Shown here piece after piece: positions 35,379 through 44,144 of a stretch of 64,000 nt of DNA (the stretch's first letter is position 1; each line of letters begins with the position of its first letter). The translations under genes and the position numbers were made by a program. Source of the stretch: Gp6-AA40 sp036274155 (GTDB lineage Bacteria > Acidobacteriota > Vicinamibacteria > Vicinamibacterales > UBA2999); the NCBI GenBank assembly GCA_036274155.1, contig DASUGH010000035.1:10890-74889 (forward strand), given 5' to 3'. The notes under the pieces are model-generated. The model had not been told where the DNA came from. It worked only from the letters and a program-made list of their open reading frames with translations, and searched no databases.

Positions 35379-37019
35379 TCAGCCCATCGCCATCAGGTCG
35401 AACTGCTCGTGGTGCAGCTGCGCGTCTGGCCGCACCGCGATCTCCCGGTTGATCGACTGCTTCAGCTCCTTGAACACGGCCCGCTCCTCGTCGCGGAGCG
35501 CCCGCGCGATGTCGGGATTGACGCGCAGCACCAGGCTCTGACCGTCGAGGTCGGCGCTGATCTTCTTCACCTCGCTCAGGATCTCGTAGCAGATCGTCGA
35601 GCTCGACTTGATGACCGCGCTCCCGGCACAGTACGGGCACGGCTCGGTGAGCACGCGCTCCAGGCTCTGCTTCACGCGCTTGCGCGTGATGATCACCAGC
35701 CCGAAGTCCGAGACCTGCAGCGCCTTCGACGGCGCGCGATCCTTGCGCAGCTCCTGCTCCACCGTCTGCAGCACCTTCTGCCGGTTCTTCTTCTCCTCCA
35801 TGTCGATGAAGTCGAGCACGATGATGCCGCCCAGATCGCGCAGCCGGATCTGCCGCACGATCTCCTTCACCGCTTCGAGGTTGGTCTTGAGGATCGTGTC
35901 CTCCAGCCGCCCGGCAGTCTTCTTGCCAACGTAGCGGCCGGTGTTCACGTCGATGGCGACGAGCGCCTCGGTCTGGTTGATGACGATCGAGCCTCCCGAC
36001 TTCAGCCACACCTTGCTGCGCAGCGCGCGATCGATCTCGGCCTGGACGCCGTACTCCTCGAAGATCGGATACTCCTTCTGGTACAGCTTCACCTTCGGCG
36101 CGAGCGACGGCATGATGCGCTCGATCAGCTCGAGGACGCGGCGGTACTCCTGCTCGTTGTCGATCCGGATGGCCGAGAACTCTTCCGTCAGCAGATCGCG
36201 CAGCAGCTTTCCGACCAGGCTCGGCTCGCGATAGACGACCGCCGGCGCCCGTGAGCTGTCGGCCTTCTGACGAATCTCGGTCCAGACCCGATGGAAATAG
36301 CTGAGGTCGGAGAGGATGTCTTCCTTGGGGCGCCCCGAGGCGGCGGTACGGATGATGACGCCGCCGGTGAAGCCGTGCTGCTCCCGGAACTCGCGGACGA
36401 TGCCTCGCAGGCGGCTGCGCTCCTCGCGCGACTCGATCTTCCGGGAGACGCCGACGTGATCGACCGTCGGCATGAACACCAGAAAACGCCCGGGCATCGT
36501 CGCGTGCGACGTGAGGCGGGCCCCTTTCGTCCCGAGCGGCTCCTTGGCCACCTGGACGATGATCTCCTGGCCCTCCTTCAGCAGCTCTTCGATCTTCGGC
36601 TCGGGACCCTTCTCACGGTCGCGGTCGCGACGGCCAGGGAACCGTCCGCCCTGACCACCGGGGCGCCCACTCTGTACCGAGCCGCCATTCGCGACCGGTC
36701 GTCCGAGCGGGGCGGTAATCGCCGCGGCGACTTCCGCGTCAGGCAGTGACGGCTCCTCTTCGTCGGTTTCGAGGCGATCGAACTCCTCGAAGGTGGCGAC
36801 GACATCGGAGACGTAGAGGAAGCCGTCGCGCTCGAGACCGAGGTCAACGAACGCCGACTGCATGCCGGGGAGGACTTTCGACACCCGGCCCTTGTAGAGA
36901 TTGCCAACCACGCCGCGCGAGCGCTCGCGCTCGATGAATACTTCGGCGACCTGATCGTCCTCGAGGATCGCGACCCGCGTTTCGTGGGCGCTCGAGGAGA
37001 TGATCATCTCCTTGGTCAT
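35379..37019 (-). CDS. rng: ribonuclease G/E family endoribonuclease
   Basis: The 546-residue enzyme cleaves single-stranded RNA in rRNA and mRNA processing. It has an N-terminal S1 domain (VGNLYKGRVSKVLPGMQSAFVDLGLERDGFLYVSDV) and the catalytic DEAD-like part with acidic Mg ligands (LVAIDVNTGRYVG; GGIIVLDFIDME). The zinc-link CPYC in EPCPYCAGS follows, then a small tail. The S1 domain carries an insertion of roughly 60 residues rich in Glu and then Gly/Arg (GRPGGQGGRFPGRRDRDR) before the strand EGQEIIVQVAKEP. I chose ATG 37019 (MTKEMIISSS); ATG 37007 is possible. It ends the mre operon on the minus strand, downstream of rodA. Confidence 0.95.
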   Translation of the reverse strand: MTKEMIISSSAHETRVAILEDDQVAEVFIERERSRGVVGNLYKGRVSKVLPGMQSAFVDLGLERDGFLYVSDVVATFEEFDRLETDEEEPSLPDAEVAAAITAPLGRPVANGGSVQSGRPGGQGGRFPGRRDRDREKGPEPKIEELLKEGQEIIVQVAKEPLGTKGARLTSHATMPGRFLVFMPTVDHVGVSRKIESREERSRLRGIVREFREQHGFTGGVIIRTAASGRPKEDILSDLSYFHRVWTEIRQKADSSRAPAVVYREPSLVGKLLRDLLTEEFSAIRIDNEQEYRRVLELIERIMPSLAPKVKLYQKEYPIFEEYGVQAEIDRALRSKVWLKSGGSIVINQTEALVAIDVNTGRYVGKKTAGRLEDTILKTNLEAVKEIVRQIRLRDLGGIIVLDFIDMEEKKNRQKVLQTVEQELRKDRAPSKALQVSDFGLVIITRKRVKQSLERVLTEPCPYCAGSAVIKSSSTICYEILSEVKKISADLDGQSLVLRVNPDIARALRDEERAVFKELKQSINREIAVRPDAQLHHEQFDLMAMG

Positions 37020-37189
37020 GCCCGTCGCTCCGTTCGGGCCATCGTTGCGCCGCTGACGCGAGACCGCTCCGCTGCGCCCTCTCGCGCAGAAGAATCCCGA
37101 GCGCGACGAGCGCCGCGCACAGGACGATCGGAACAAGCGTCAACGGCATAGGCCCGTGTCTCTGATGGCCTCCGGTCTTCGGCCTCCGA

Positions 37190-37241
37190 GGGCTCCGGGC
37201 CGTTGCAACGACCGGAACCTGAAGGCTGGAGCCTGGAGCCC
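37190..37241 (-). repeat. imperfect inverted repeat between rodA and rng
   Basis: GGGCTCCGGG (37190-37199) and CCTGGAGCCC (37232-37241) match in 9 of 10 positions and start at the rodA stop codon. The loop contains GTTGCAAC and CCGGAACC, and CTGGAGC repeats at a 7-nt period. It may be a transcript-end or processing stem separating rng from the wall genes. Confidence 0.4.
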
Positions 37242-38332
37242 TAATTCGTAAATCGCCGCATCCGCACGTTGAGAATCAGGCCGAACCCCGCCAATGTGGC
37301 AATCATCGAGGAGCCGCCGTAGCTCATGAGCGGAAGCGTCAGTCCTTTGACCGGCGCAAGACCGGCCGACATGGTCACGTTGTATATCACCTGGAACGTG
37401 AAGCAGGCGAGCACTCCGAGCACCAGGTATGCGCCGAGCCGGTCCTTGGCCAACCGGGCCGCCTCGAGCGAGCGAAGTATCACGAACAGGTACAAAGCGA
37501 GCGCCACGATGACGCCGGCAAACCCCCGCTCCTCGGCAAACGCCGAGAAGATGAAGTCGTTCTGCGCCTCCGGAAGGAACCCCTGTTGGGCCTGGGTGCC
37601 TTCCCTGAACCCCTTTCCCCACAGCTCGCCCGACCCGGTGGTGATGCGAGCCTGAATCTGCTGATACCCGGCGCCCCTGGCGTCCTGCCAGGGGTCGACG
37701 AACGTGGCAATCCGCTCCCTCTGGTAGTCCTTGAGCAGGAACGTCCAGGCGACGGGCGCCAGCAGCATGCCCGCCAGAGCGAGAATTCCGAGAATCCGCA
37801 TCGACATGCCGGCCACGAAGGCGATGGCAAAAAGCGCCGGCAGCAGCGTCACCGCCGTTCCGAGATCGGGTTGCCGGTAGATCATGAGCAGCGGCACCGC
37901 GATGATGGCCGCGCCGACCACCAGGTCGGTGTAGCTCAGGGCGCCGCGGCGGCTGTCGCCGAAGAACTTGGCGAGCACCAGCGCGACGGCCGCTTTGGCA
38001 AATTCCGACGGCTGCAACATGAACAGCTTGAGATCGATCCAGCGGCGCGACCCGCCGCGCACGACGCCGAAGAAGAGCACGTAGATCAGCATCGCGAGGA
38101 TGCCGATGTATATCCAGTGCGATTTGTCGGTGAGGGTCCGGTAGTCGATGGTCAGGCAGATGACGAGCGCCACCAGCCCGAGCGCGATGCCATAGGTCTG
38201 CGTGACCCAGATGCGCGGGCCGGGGGTGGCCGCTGTCGCGCTGTAGATCTGGAGCAGGCCGATCAGACTCAGCGCCAGAATTGCGCCGAGCAGCGCCCAA
38301 TCAACGTGGTAGTACAGCCGTCGTTCGAACAT
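37241..38332 (-). CDS. rodA: peptidoglycan glycosyltransferase, rod-shape protein
   Basis: RodA polymerises lipid II into glycan strands in the elongasome with PBP2. The 363-residue protein is polytopic (about ten membrane segments) and has the SEDS signatures FMLQPSEFAKAAVALVLAKF, YRQPDLGTAVTLLP, QNDFIFSAFAEERGFAG and GLTLPLMSYGGSSMIATL. The start ATG 38332 lies 32 nt inside the 3' end of mrdA, an unusually long overlap, so translation is probably coupled. It is of normal length. Confidence 0.97.
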   Translation of the reverse strand: MFERRLYYHVDWALLGAILALSLIGLLQIYSATAATPGPRIWVTQTYGIALGLVALVICLTIDYRTLTDKSHWIYIGILAMLIYVLFFGVVRGGSRRWIDLKLFMLQPSEFAKAAVALVLAKFFGDSRRGALSYTDLVVGAAIIAVPLLMIYRQPDLGTAVTLLPALFAIAFVAGMSMRILGILALAGMLLAPVAWTFLLKDYQRERIATFVDPWQDARGAGYQQIQARITTGSGELWGKGFREGTQAQQGFLPEAQNDFIFSAFAEERGFAGVIVALALYLFVILRSLEAARLAKDRLGAYLVLGVLACFTFQVIYNVTMSAGLAPVKGLTLPLMSYGGSSMIATLAGFGLILNVRMRRFTN

Positions 38333-40256
38333 CTCCGACCGGGATGGCCTGCTCAGACGGTCTGGCGTCCGCGACCGCGGCCGATGGCAGCACCGGCTGT
38401 GAGTCCGGATCCGGCACCGGCGTGCTCGGCTGCAGCGGCTTTGGCAGCGCCGGAAGCGGCATCCCTTCCTTCTTGGCGAAATAGGTTTCGATGACGTGCC
38501 TGGCTATCGGTGCACCCAGATAGCCATGCTCTCCATGCTCGGCGAAGATGACCCCGGCAATCTCCGGATTGTCTCTCGGCGCGAAGAACACGAACCAGCC
38601 GTGATCGCGAAGGTCCCTGCCGCTCGCCTTCGCCTTCGCCCGACCCTCATTGGAGATGACTTGCGCCGTGCCGGTCTTGCCCGACACGTCGCGGCCTTCC
38701 ACCCTGCCGCGGCCGCCGGTGCCCTGCGCATTGACCACCATCCAGAGACCGTCGCGAAGCGCCGACAGCGTCTCGGGCTTGAAGGCCACGTGGTCGGCGA
38801 CCGCAGACCGCACGAACGGTGTCCACCCCTTGCCCTCATCGACGGCCTTGAGCACGTGCGGCGTTACCCGGGTCCCGCCGTTGGCGACGGTGGAGATCAT
38901 CAGCGCCATCGACGCCGGTGTCACCGACACCTGGCCCTGACCAATCGACACCGAGATCGTCTCGCCCGGGTACCAGCGTTGTCCCGTGGTCTTCTGCTTC
39001 CACTCGGTGGACGGCACCAGGCTTTCCTGCTCGTTGGGCAGATCGATGCCGGTCTTCCCGGCCAGACCGAGCTTCTCGGCCCACTTGTGAATCTTGTCGA
39101 CCCCGAGCATGTTGCCGATCGTGTAGAAGTAGACGTTGCACGACTTCTCGAGCGCGTGGCGCATGTCGACCGTGCCGTGCCCTCCCTTGAGGTGGCACTT
39201 GTAGTACCGGCCGAAAAAGTACGCGCCGCCGGAGCAGTGCGTCGTGAACTCGGGGGTGACGATCCCCTCCTCCAGCGCCGCGGTGGCGACGACGATCTTG
39301 AACGTCGAGCCGGGTGAGTACCGCCCCTGGATCACGCGGTTCGACAACGGCCGCAGCTTGTCGTTGTTGAGCGACGCCCATTTGACGCTGTCGATACCAG
39401 CCGAAAAATCGTTCGGGTCGTACGCAGGCAGGCTCACGTAGGTGAGGACTTCGCCGTTGCGCGGATCCATGATCAGCGCAGCGCCGTTGAAGCCGGCGGC
39501 CTTGAAGCCGTCCTGTGCCGCCTTCTGCAGGTCGTAGTCGATGGTGAGCTGCAGCCGCCGACCCTCGGTGGCCAACTGCTCGCCGAGGATGTTCACCTGG
39601 CGGCCGACGCTGTTGACGACCAGCCGCCGTTCGCCGTCCTCCCCCATGAGGAAGCTGTTGTAGACGAGCTCGACGCCCGACTTGCCGACGATTGATCCAC
39701 GCGTCACCTGCTCGTTGACCTGTGACTCGCTCGCCTCGCCGACGTAGCCGAACAGGTGCGCCGCCAGCGCATCGGTCGGATACTTGCGGGCCGGAACCTC
39801 CTGGATCTCGACGTCGGGCAGCTCGAACTGGTGTGCCTTGATGGCCGCCACCTGGTCGAGGGTGGCGTCCTCGATGATCGGGATCGACTGATAGCTCGGC
39901 TCGCGGCGCCGCCGGTCCACGGCCTGCTGAACCTGCTGCGGGTCGAGCCCGGCGATGGCCGACAGCAGGCGGATGGTCCCCGGAATGTCGCGCGCGTTCT
40001 TGCGATCGATCGACACGGTGAAAGAAAGCCGGTTGTCCACCAGCAGCTTCATGTCGCGGTCGAAGACGATGCCGCGAGGGGCGCGCAGCGCCATGGTGCG
40101 CTGGTTGTTGTTCTCGGCCAGCTCGACGTAGGCGTCGCCTTCGACGATCTGCAGAAACCAGAAACTGAAGCCGAGCACGGCGAACACCGCGATCACGCAC
40201 ACCTGCAGCACCATGAGGCGCGTCGCGATTCGGCGGCGATCTTCAGTGGGTGGCAT
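38301..40256 (-). CDS. mrdA: penicillin-binding protein 2
   Basis: The 651-residue transpeptidase crosslinks peptidoglycan for side-wall growth. It has a membrane anchor (VLQVCVIAVFAVLGFSFWFLQI), then the PBP dimer domain (RAPRGIVFDRDMKLLVDN, VEIQEVPARKYP). The catalytic motifs are STFK (Ser about 317), SCN (about 370) and KTG in SGKTGTAQV (about 523). A Pro-rich tail (LPKPLQPSTPVPDPDSQP) extends past the domain. It follows mreD by 12 nt and overlaps rodA by 32 nt. Confidence 0.97.
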   Translation of the reverse strand: MPPTEDRRRIATRLMVLQVCVIAVFAVLGFSFWFLQIVEGDAYVELAENNNQRTMALRAPRGIVFDRDMKLLVDNRLSFTVSIDRKNARDIPGTIRLLSAIAGLDPQQVQQAVDRRRREPSYQSIPIIEDATLDQVAAIKAHQFELPDVEIQEVPARKYPTDALAAHLFGYVGEASESQVNEQVTRGSIVGKSGVELVYNSFLMGEDGERRLVVNSVGRQVNILGEQLATEGRRLQLTIDYDLQKAAQDGFKAAGFNGAALIMDPRNGEVLTYVSLPAYDPNDFSAGIDSVKWASLNNDKLRPLSNRVIQGRYSPGSTFKIVVATAALEEGIVTPEFTTHCSGGAYFFGRYYKCHLKGGHGTVDMRHALEKSCNVYFYTIGNMLGVDKIHKWAEKLGLAGKTGIDLPNEQESLVPSTEWKQKTTGQRWYPGETISVSIGQGQVSVTPASMALMISTVANGGTRVTPHVLKAVDEGKGWTPFVRSAVADHVAFKPETLSALRDGLWMVVNAQGTGGRGRVEGRDVSGKTGTAQVISNEGRAKAKASGRDLRDHGWFVFFAPRDNPEIAGVIFAEHGEHGYLGAPIARHVIETYFAKKEGMPLPALPKPLQPSTPVPDPDSQPVLPSAAVADARPSEQAIPVGDVRTTAVLPR

Positions 40257-40268
40257 GTGGTGCCTCGA

Positions 40269-40772
40269 TCAGTGTCTGCTCCGCCGCGCGATTCGCCGTC
40301 GTTCCATCACGCCGGGAACCGCTTCGACGACCGCGAACGCCACGGCGCCGACGAGTGCATTTCCCAACGCCTGCTTGGCAATCATGGTCCAGGATGCGGC
40401 GAGCGTTCCCGATTGCAGCACGGTATAGAGTCCCATGAGCACCGCGGCGTGGACGACGGTCGCCACGACGAAAATCAACAAACGCGGCAGCGTCGCCGTG
40501 ACGATGAACTGCTGAGCAAACGCTCCCGCGAAAAACCCGACTACCGCCTTCGCCAGCCCGCCGATTCCGACGATCGGCGCGGTCAGCGAATCCTGAATCA
40601 ACCCTGCCACGCTCCCGGCGAACATGCCGGCCACCGGACCGCTGGTGAGCGCCACGTACACGACCGCGACGAGCACCAGATCCACCGCCGGCCCGCGCGC
40701 CAGGAAACGGTCGAGCATGGTCTGCAGCGCCAGCGCCAGCGCGATGGCGACGACCGCCCCGAACGCCTTCAC
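40269..40772 (-). CDS. mreD: rod shape-determining membrane protein MreD
   Basis: The 167-residue hydrophobic protein has five or six membrane segments (VAIALALALQTMLDRFLA, VDLVLVAVVYVALTSGP, AGLIQDSL, LLIFVVATVVHAAVLMGLY). Composition, size and place between mreC and mrdA identify MreD, which links MreC to the wall synthases. Its ATG overlaps the mreC stop (ATGA at 40769-40772). Confidence 0.93.
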   Translation of the reverse strand: MKAFGAVVAIALALALQTMLDRFLARGPAVDLVLVAVVYVALTSGPVAGMFAGSVAGLIQDSLTAPIVGIGGLAKAVVGFFAGAFAQQFIVTATLPRLLIFVVATVVHAAVLMGLYTVLQSGTLAASWTMIAKQALGNALVGAVAFAVVEAVPGVMERRRIARRSRH

Positions 40773-41710
40773 CGCGCCTCGTTTCCGCCCGTGGCCGCGC
40801 CCTGCCTGCCGATTGCCGCGTCGATCGCCTCGCCCGTCGGCCGCTTCAGGACGACGAGCACCGATTCGAGCGTGGAGAAGTCGACGGCCGGCCGCACGAC
40901 GACATTGTCGTACTGCCAGCCCCGCTTCTCCAGTGATTCTATCTGACCAATCACGAAGCCCTTTGGAAACCCGCCGCCGGTCGACGCGGTCTCACCCGAC
41001 GATGGCACTTCTGTGGCAGAGGGAAAGATTCCGTCGATTCCCGATGTCACCACCCTGTCGCCCACCTTGATGTCCGCGCTGCTGGACACGTACTTGAGCA
41101 GGAGCCCGAATCGCGTCGGGTTGCCTTCCACGACGCCCTGGACCCGCGACCGCTCGACGAGCGCGCCCGCCGCGGCATTCCGGTCGATGAGCAGTTGAAC
41201 CTTCGAGGAACCGGGGCTCGTATGGAAAATGCGGCCAACCACACCCGAGGGGGCGATCACCGCCATGTCGCGCATCAACCCGTCGTCGCTCCCCTTGTCG
41301 ATGTTCATGGTCCTGAACATCAGACCGGGAGCGTAGCCGATGACGCGAGCGCTCTTGGTTGCCAGCGGCAGGTCGCGCTTGAGGGTGAGGAGATCCTGCA
41401 GGCTGCGCGACTGCGCCGCCTCGGTGCGCGCCTGTTGAAGCGCGAGCTGCAGCTGGCCCACCTGCTCCTGCAGCTGCTCGTTCTGCTGACGGATCTCCTG
41501 CAGTGCAAAGTAATCCTGCCACGCGTGTCTGACGCCGCCGACGGCGCTGGTCGCCGCGCCCTGGATCCCCGCCAGCGTCCCGAAGGCGATGCTGGAAAGC
41601 ACCGACATCCCGCGAGCGGTCTTCGCCTGCGCAGAGATCAGGACGAGGTGGGCAAATACCAGGGCCACGAAGAGCCACCCGATGCGCTGGCGGATTTCGA
41701 GCACGGCCAT
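40769..41710 (-). CDS. mreC: rod shape-determining protein MreC
   Basis: The 313-residue protein has one N-terminal membrane segment (WLFVALVFAHLVLISAQA). A coiled coil follows (EIRQQNEQLQEQVGQLQLALQQARTEA), then the periplasmic beta-barrel domain with RVIGYAPGLMFRTMNIDKGSDDGL, IAPSGVVGRIFHTSPGSSKVQLL and VGDRVVTSGIDGIFP. These are typical of MreC, the periplasmic scaffold of the elongasome. It lies 38 nt after mreB and overlaps mreD. Confidence 0.96.
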   Translation of the reverse strand: MAVLEIRQRIGWLFVALVFAHLVLISAQAKTARGMSVLSSIAFGTLAGIQGAATSAVGGVRHAWQDYFALQEIRQQNEQLQEQVGQLQLALQQARTEAAQSRSLQDLLTLKRDLPLATKSARVIGYAPGLMFRTMNIDKGSDDGLMRDMAVIAPSGVVGRIFHTSPGSSKVQLLIDRNAAAGALVERSRVQGVVEGNPTRFGLLLKYVSSSADIKVGDRVVTSGIDGIFPSATEVPSSGETASTGGGFPKGFVIGQIESLEKRGWQYDNVVVRPAVDFSTLESVLVVLKRPTGEAIDAAIGRQGAATGGNEAR

Positions 41711-41748
41711 GGTGTGAATCTACAAATGACGGACTATTCGTCCTTCGC

Positions 41749-42774
41749 TCAGTCGATCGATATCTTTCGAAGCAGGTTGAAGTCCGACAGCATCTTCCCG
41801 GCCCCGAGCACCACCGACGACAGCGGGTCCTCGGCCATGGCCAGCGGAAGCCCGGTCTCTTCCCGCAGTCGCTTGTCCAGATTCTTCAGCATCGAACCGC
41901 CGCCAGTCAGCACGATCCCGCGGTCGACGATGTCCGCCGACAGCTCAGGCGGCGTGCGCTCGAGGGCGACACGGACCGCGTCGACAATCACGTTCACCGT
42001 CTCGGCCAGCGCCTCGCGAATCTCTTCGTCGGAGATGGTGATCGTCTTCGGCACTCCCTCGATCAGGTGCCGTCCCTTGATCTCCATCGTCATCTTCTCT
42101 TCGAGCGGGTAGGCCGAGCCGATCTCCATCTTGATCTGCTCGGCGGTCCGTTCGCCGATGAGCAGGTTGTACGTCTTCTTGATGTACTGGATGATCGCTT
42201 CGTCCATCTCGTTGCCGGCGACGCGAACCGCCTTGCTGTAGACGATGCCGGCCAGAGAGATGACGGCGATGTCGGTCGTGCCGCCGCCGATGTCCACGAT
42301 CATGTTCCCCGACGGCTCGGTGATTGGCATGCCCGCTCCGATCGCGGCCGCCATCGCCTCTTCCACCAGGTGCACCTCGCTGGCCTTCGCCCGGTAGGCG
42401 CTGTCCTTCACGGCTCGCTTCTCGACCTGGGTAATCTCCGACGGAACGCCGATGACGATGCGCGGCCGCACCCAGACGTTGCGATTGTGCGCCTTCTTGA
42501 TGAAGTAGGTGAGCATCTTCTCGGTGACCTCGAAGTCGGCGATCACCCCGTCCTTCATCGGCTTGATGGCGACGATGTTGCCGGGAGTGCGCCCCAGCAT
42601 CTCCTTCGCATCTTTGCCCACCGCCTCAACGCGGCCGTTGATCTTGTTGATGGCCACGATCGACGGTTCGTTGACGACGATGCCCTTGCCGCGGGCATAG
42701 ACACACGTATTCGCGGTTCCGAGATCAATGGCGAGATCGCTGGAAAACAACGACAGAAACGAGCCAAGTGCCAA
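41749..42774 (-). CDS. mreB: rod shape-determining protein MreB (actin homologue)
   Basis: The 341-residue protein has the actin-fold phosphate loop DLGTANTCVYARGKGIV, VEKRAVKDSAYRAKASEV, the second phosphate loop MIVDIGGGTTDIAVISL and the adenosine motif GIVLTGGGSMLKNLDKRL. It forms membrane-bound filaments that direct wall synthesis. The start appears to be TTG 42774, 9 nt behind GGAG. That ribosome site lies across the end of the diguanylate cyclase gene, whose stop is only 5 nt upstream, so the two are likely coupled. Confidence 0.97.
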   Translation of the reverse strand: MALGSFLSLFSSDLAIDLGTANTCVYARGKGIVVNEPSIVAINKINGRVEAVGKDAKEMLGRTPGNIVAIKPMKDGVIADFEVTEKMLTYFIKKAHNRNVWVRPRIVIGVPSEITQVEKRAVKDSAYRAKASEVHLVEEAMAAAIGAGMPITEPSGNMIVDIGGGTTDIAVISLAGIVYSKAVRVAGNEMDEAIIQYIKKTYNLLIGERTAEQIKMEIGSAYPLEEKMTMEIKGRHLIEGVPKTITISDEEIREALAETVNVIVDAVRVALERTPPELSADIVDRGIVLTGGGSMLKNLDKRLREETGLPLAMAEDPLSSVVLGAGKMLSDFNLLRKISID

Positions 42775-42779
42775 CGTCG

Positions 42780-43910
42780 CTAACTCCTTCGGTTGGAGGG
42801 GCCTGAGGCGGGCTCCGCTTCGGATTCCTCCTGAGCCGCCTGGATCCCGTCCTTGCCACGGGCTTTCACCCCGTACATAGCTTTGTCGGCCGCTCGCAGT
42901 AGTTCTTCGGCCGTTCCAGCCACGTCCGGCAGAGTGGCTACTCCAATTGACGCGGTCAACCGGACGGAGGCTCCCTCAGACGTCAGGAACTGGGTGCCGA
43001 CAAGGGCGTTCCGCAGCCTGCCGGCCATCGCCAGGGCGCCATCCGGCGAGGTGTCGGGCAACACGACCACGAACTCGTCCCCACCGAACCTGGCCACGAC
43101 GTCGGTTTCCCGGGCCGACTCGCGAAGGACGGCGCCGACCTCGACGAGCGCCTTGCTGCCCGCCAGGTGCCCATACGTGTCGTTGACCTCTTTGAAACCG
43201 TCTAAATCCAAGAACAGCAATGAGATCGGCCGAGCATGACGGATCGCGCGCTTGATTTCGCGCTTGAGCACCTGATGGAGGAACCGTGAATTGTAGAGCC
43301 TGGTCAGGTCATCGATGACCGCCAGCGTCTCGGCGCGTTTGAGCGTCAACGCATTGTCGAGGGCGATTGCGGCCGGCTCCAGATAGGCGCGCAGGGCGGC
43401 AACCACAGCCGGCGCCAGCGCTGGAACCGACGCCGACGGCCTCGGATCGATGGCCACCAGAGCCCCCACTGTCTGCCCGCGTGCGTTCAACGGAAAGCCA
43501 ATCGCCGTGCCGTCGGCACCTTTGCCGGCACGGCTGTCTCTGGACAAATCAGCGGCGAAGAACTCGGCATGATTGCTGAGCACCCATCGGGCCGTGTGCG
43601 AGAGTGCCGGCTGCAGCAGCGGCGTCAAACCGCGGTTGGCCAGAACCGTCGGGTTACCGCTGCCATCGCGCGTCAGGACCGCCCAGCACGGCGCCTCGAC
43701 CCAGGCGTCGGCCTGCTGCACCAGCCACTCGGCGACCCGTTCGGGGTCCAGCGTGGCATTCGCCTCGCGGACCGCCTCGAGGATGACTTCACGGCGCTCC
43801 AGGCGGGCGCGCAACGCCCGCAGTCTTCCTTTGAGACGAGTGGCGAAGTCGGATCGCCGGGCGGGAGAGCTTGTGGGCACAGCGGGACGCTTCGTGGCGA
43901 TAGGTATCAC
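42780..43910 (-). CDS. GAF-GGDEF diguanylate cyclase
   Basis: The predicted 376-residue protein begins with a GAF-like sensor domain (about 60-190: VEAPCWAVLTRDGSGNPTV, FPLNARGQTVGALVAI) and ends with a GGDEF domain. The A-site is FGGDEF (276-280) and the inhibitory I-site RETD precedes it by five residues, so the enzyme should make c-di-GMP and be feedback-inhibited. SIGVATLPDVAGTAEELLRAADKAMYGVKARG is also conserved. The start is uncertain: GTG 43910 gives a clean N-terminus; a GTG at 44126 would add 72 Pro/His/Arg-rich residues running into the ppiD-like promoter. It lies 5 nt upstream of mreB. Confidence 0.88.
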   Translation of the reverse strand: MIPIATKRPAVPTSSPARRSDFATRLKGRLRALRARLERREVILEAVREANATLDPERVAEWLVQQADAWVEAPCWAVLTRDGSGNPTVLANRGLTPLLQPALSHTARWVLSNHAEFFAADLSRDSRAGKGADGTAIGFPLNARGQTVGALVAIDPRPSASVPALAPAVVAALRAYLEPAAIALDNALTLKRAETLAVIDDLTRLYNSRFLHQVLKREIKRAIRHARPISLLFLDLDGFKEVNDTYGHLAGSKALVEVGAVLRESARETDVVARFGGDEFVVVLPDTSPDGALAMAGRLRNALVGTQFLTSEGASVRLTASIGVATLPDVAGTAEELLRAADKAMYGVKARGKDGIQAAQEESEAEPASGPSNRRS

Positions 43911-44144
43911 CGCTCGCGAGGTGGGAGCGTGACGGTGCCCAAATGGGCCTGGGTGGTCGAGAACGCGCCAGATCTTACCATGGCTGGTCGGCCCGGAATG
44001 GCGCGGCAAAGGCCCGGTGACGTTTCCGCGTTTGCCGGTCGTATGATGGGTAGCGTACGATGCGCGATTGGGCGGCGCGCAGGCCGTTGCCGAAAGCCGG
44101 CGGCCAGGAGCCCAAAGCCTTTTCACGATTAGGATTCATCAGCG

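Noticed and set aside
36844..37149. Small minus-strand frame starting with a membrane-like stretch (MPLTLVPIVLCAALVALGIL) between rodA and rng
   Set aside because: No ribosome site, and most of it overlaps the rng coding sequence in another frame; the hydrophobic start alone is not enough.
43911..44126. 72-residue N-terminal extension of the diguanylate cyclase from GTG 44126
   Set aside because: The extension is Pro/His/Arg-rich, unlike a sensor domain, and would cover the promoter of the divergent ppiD-like gene.
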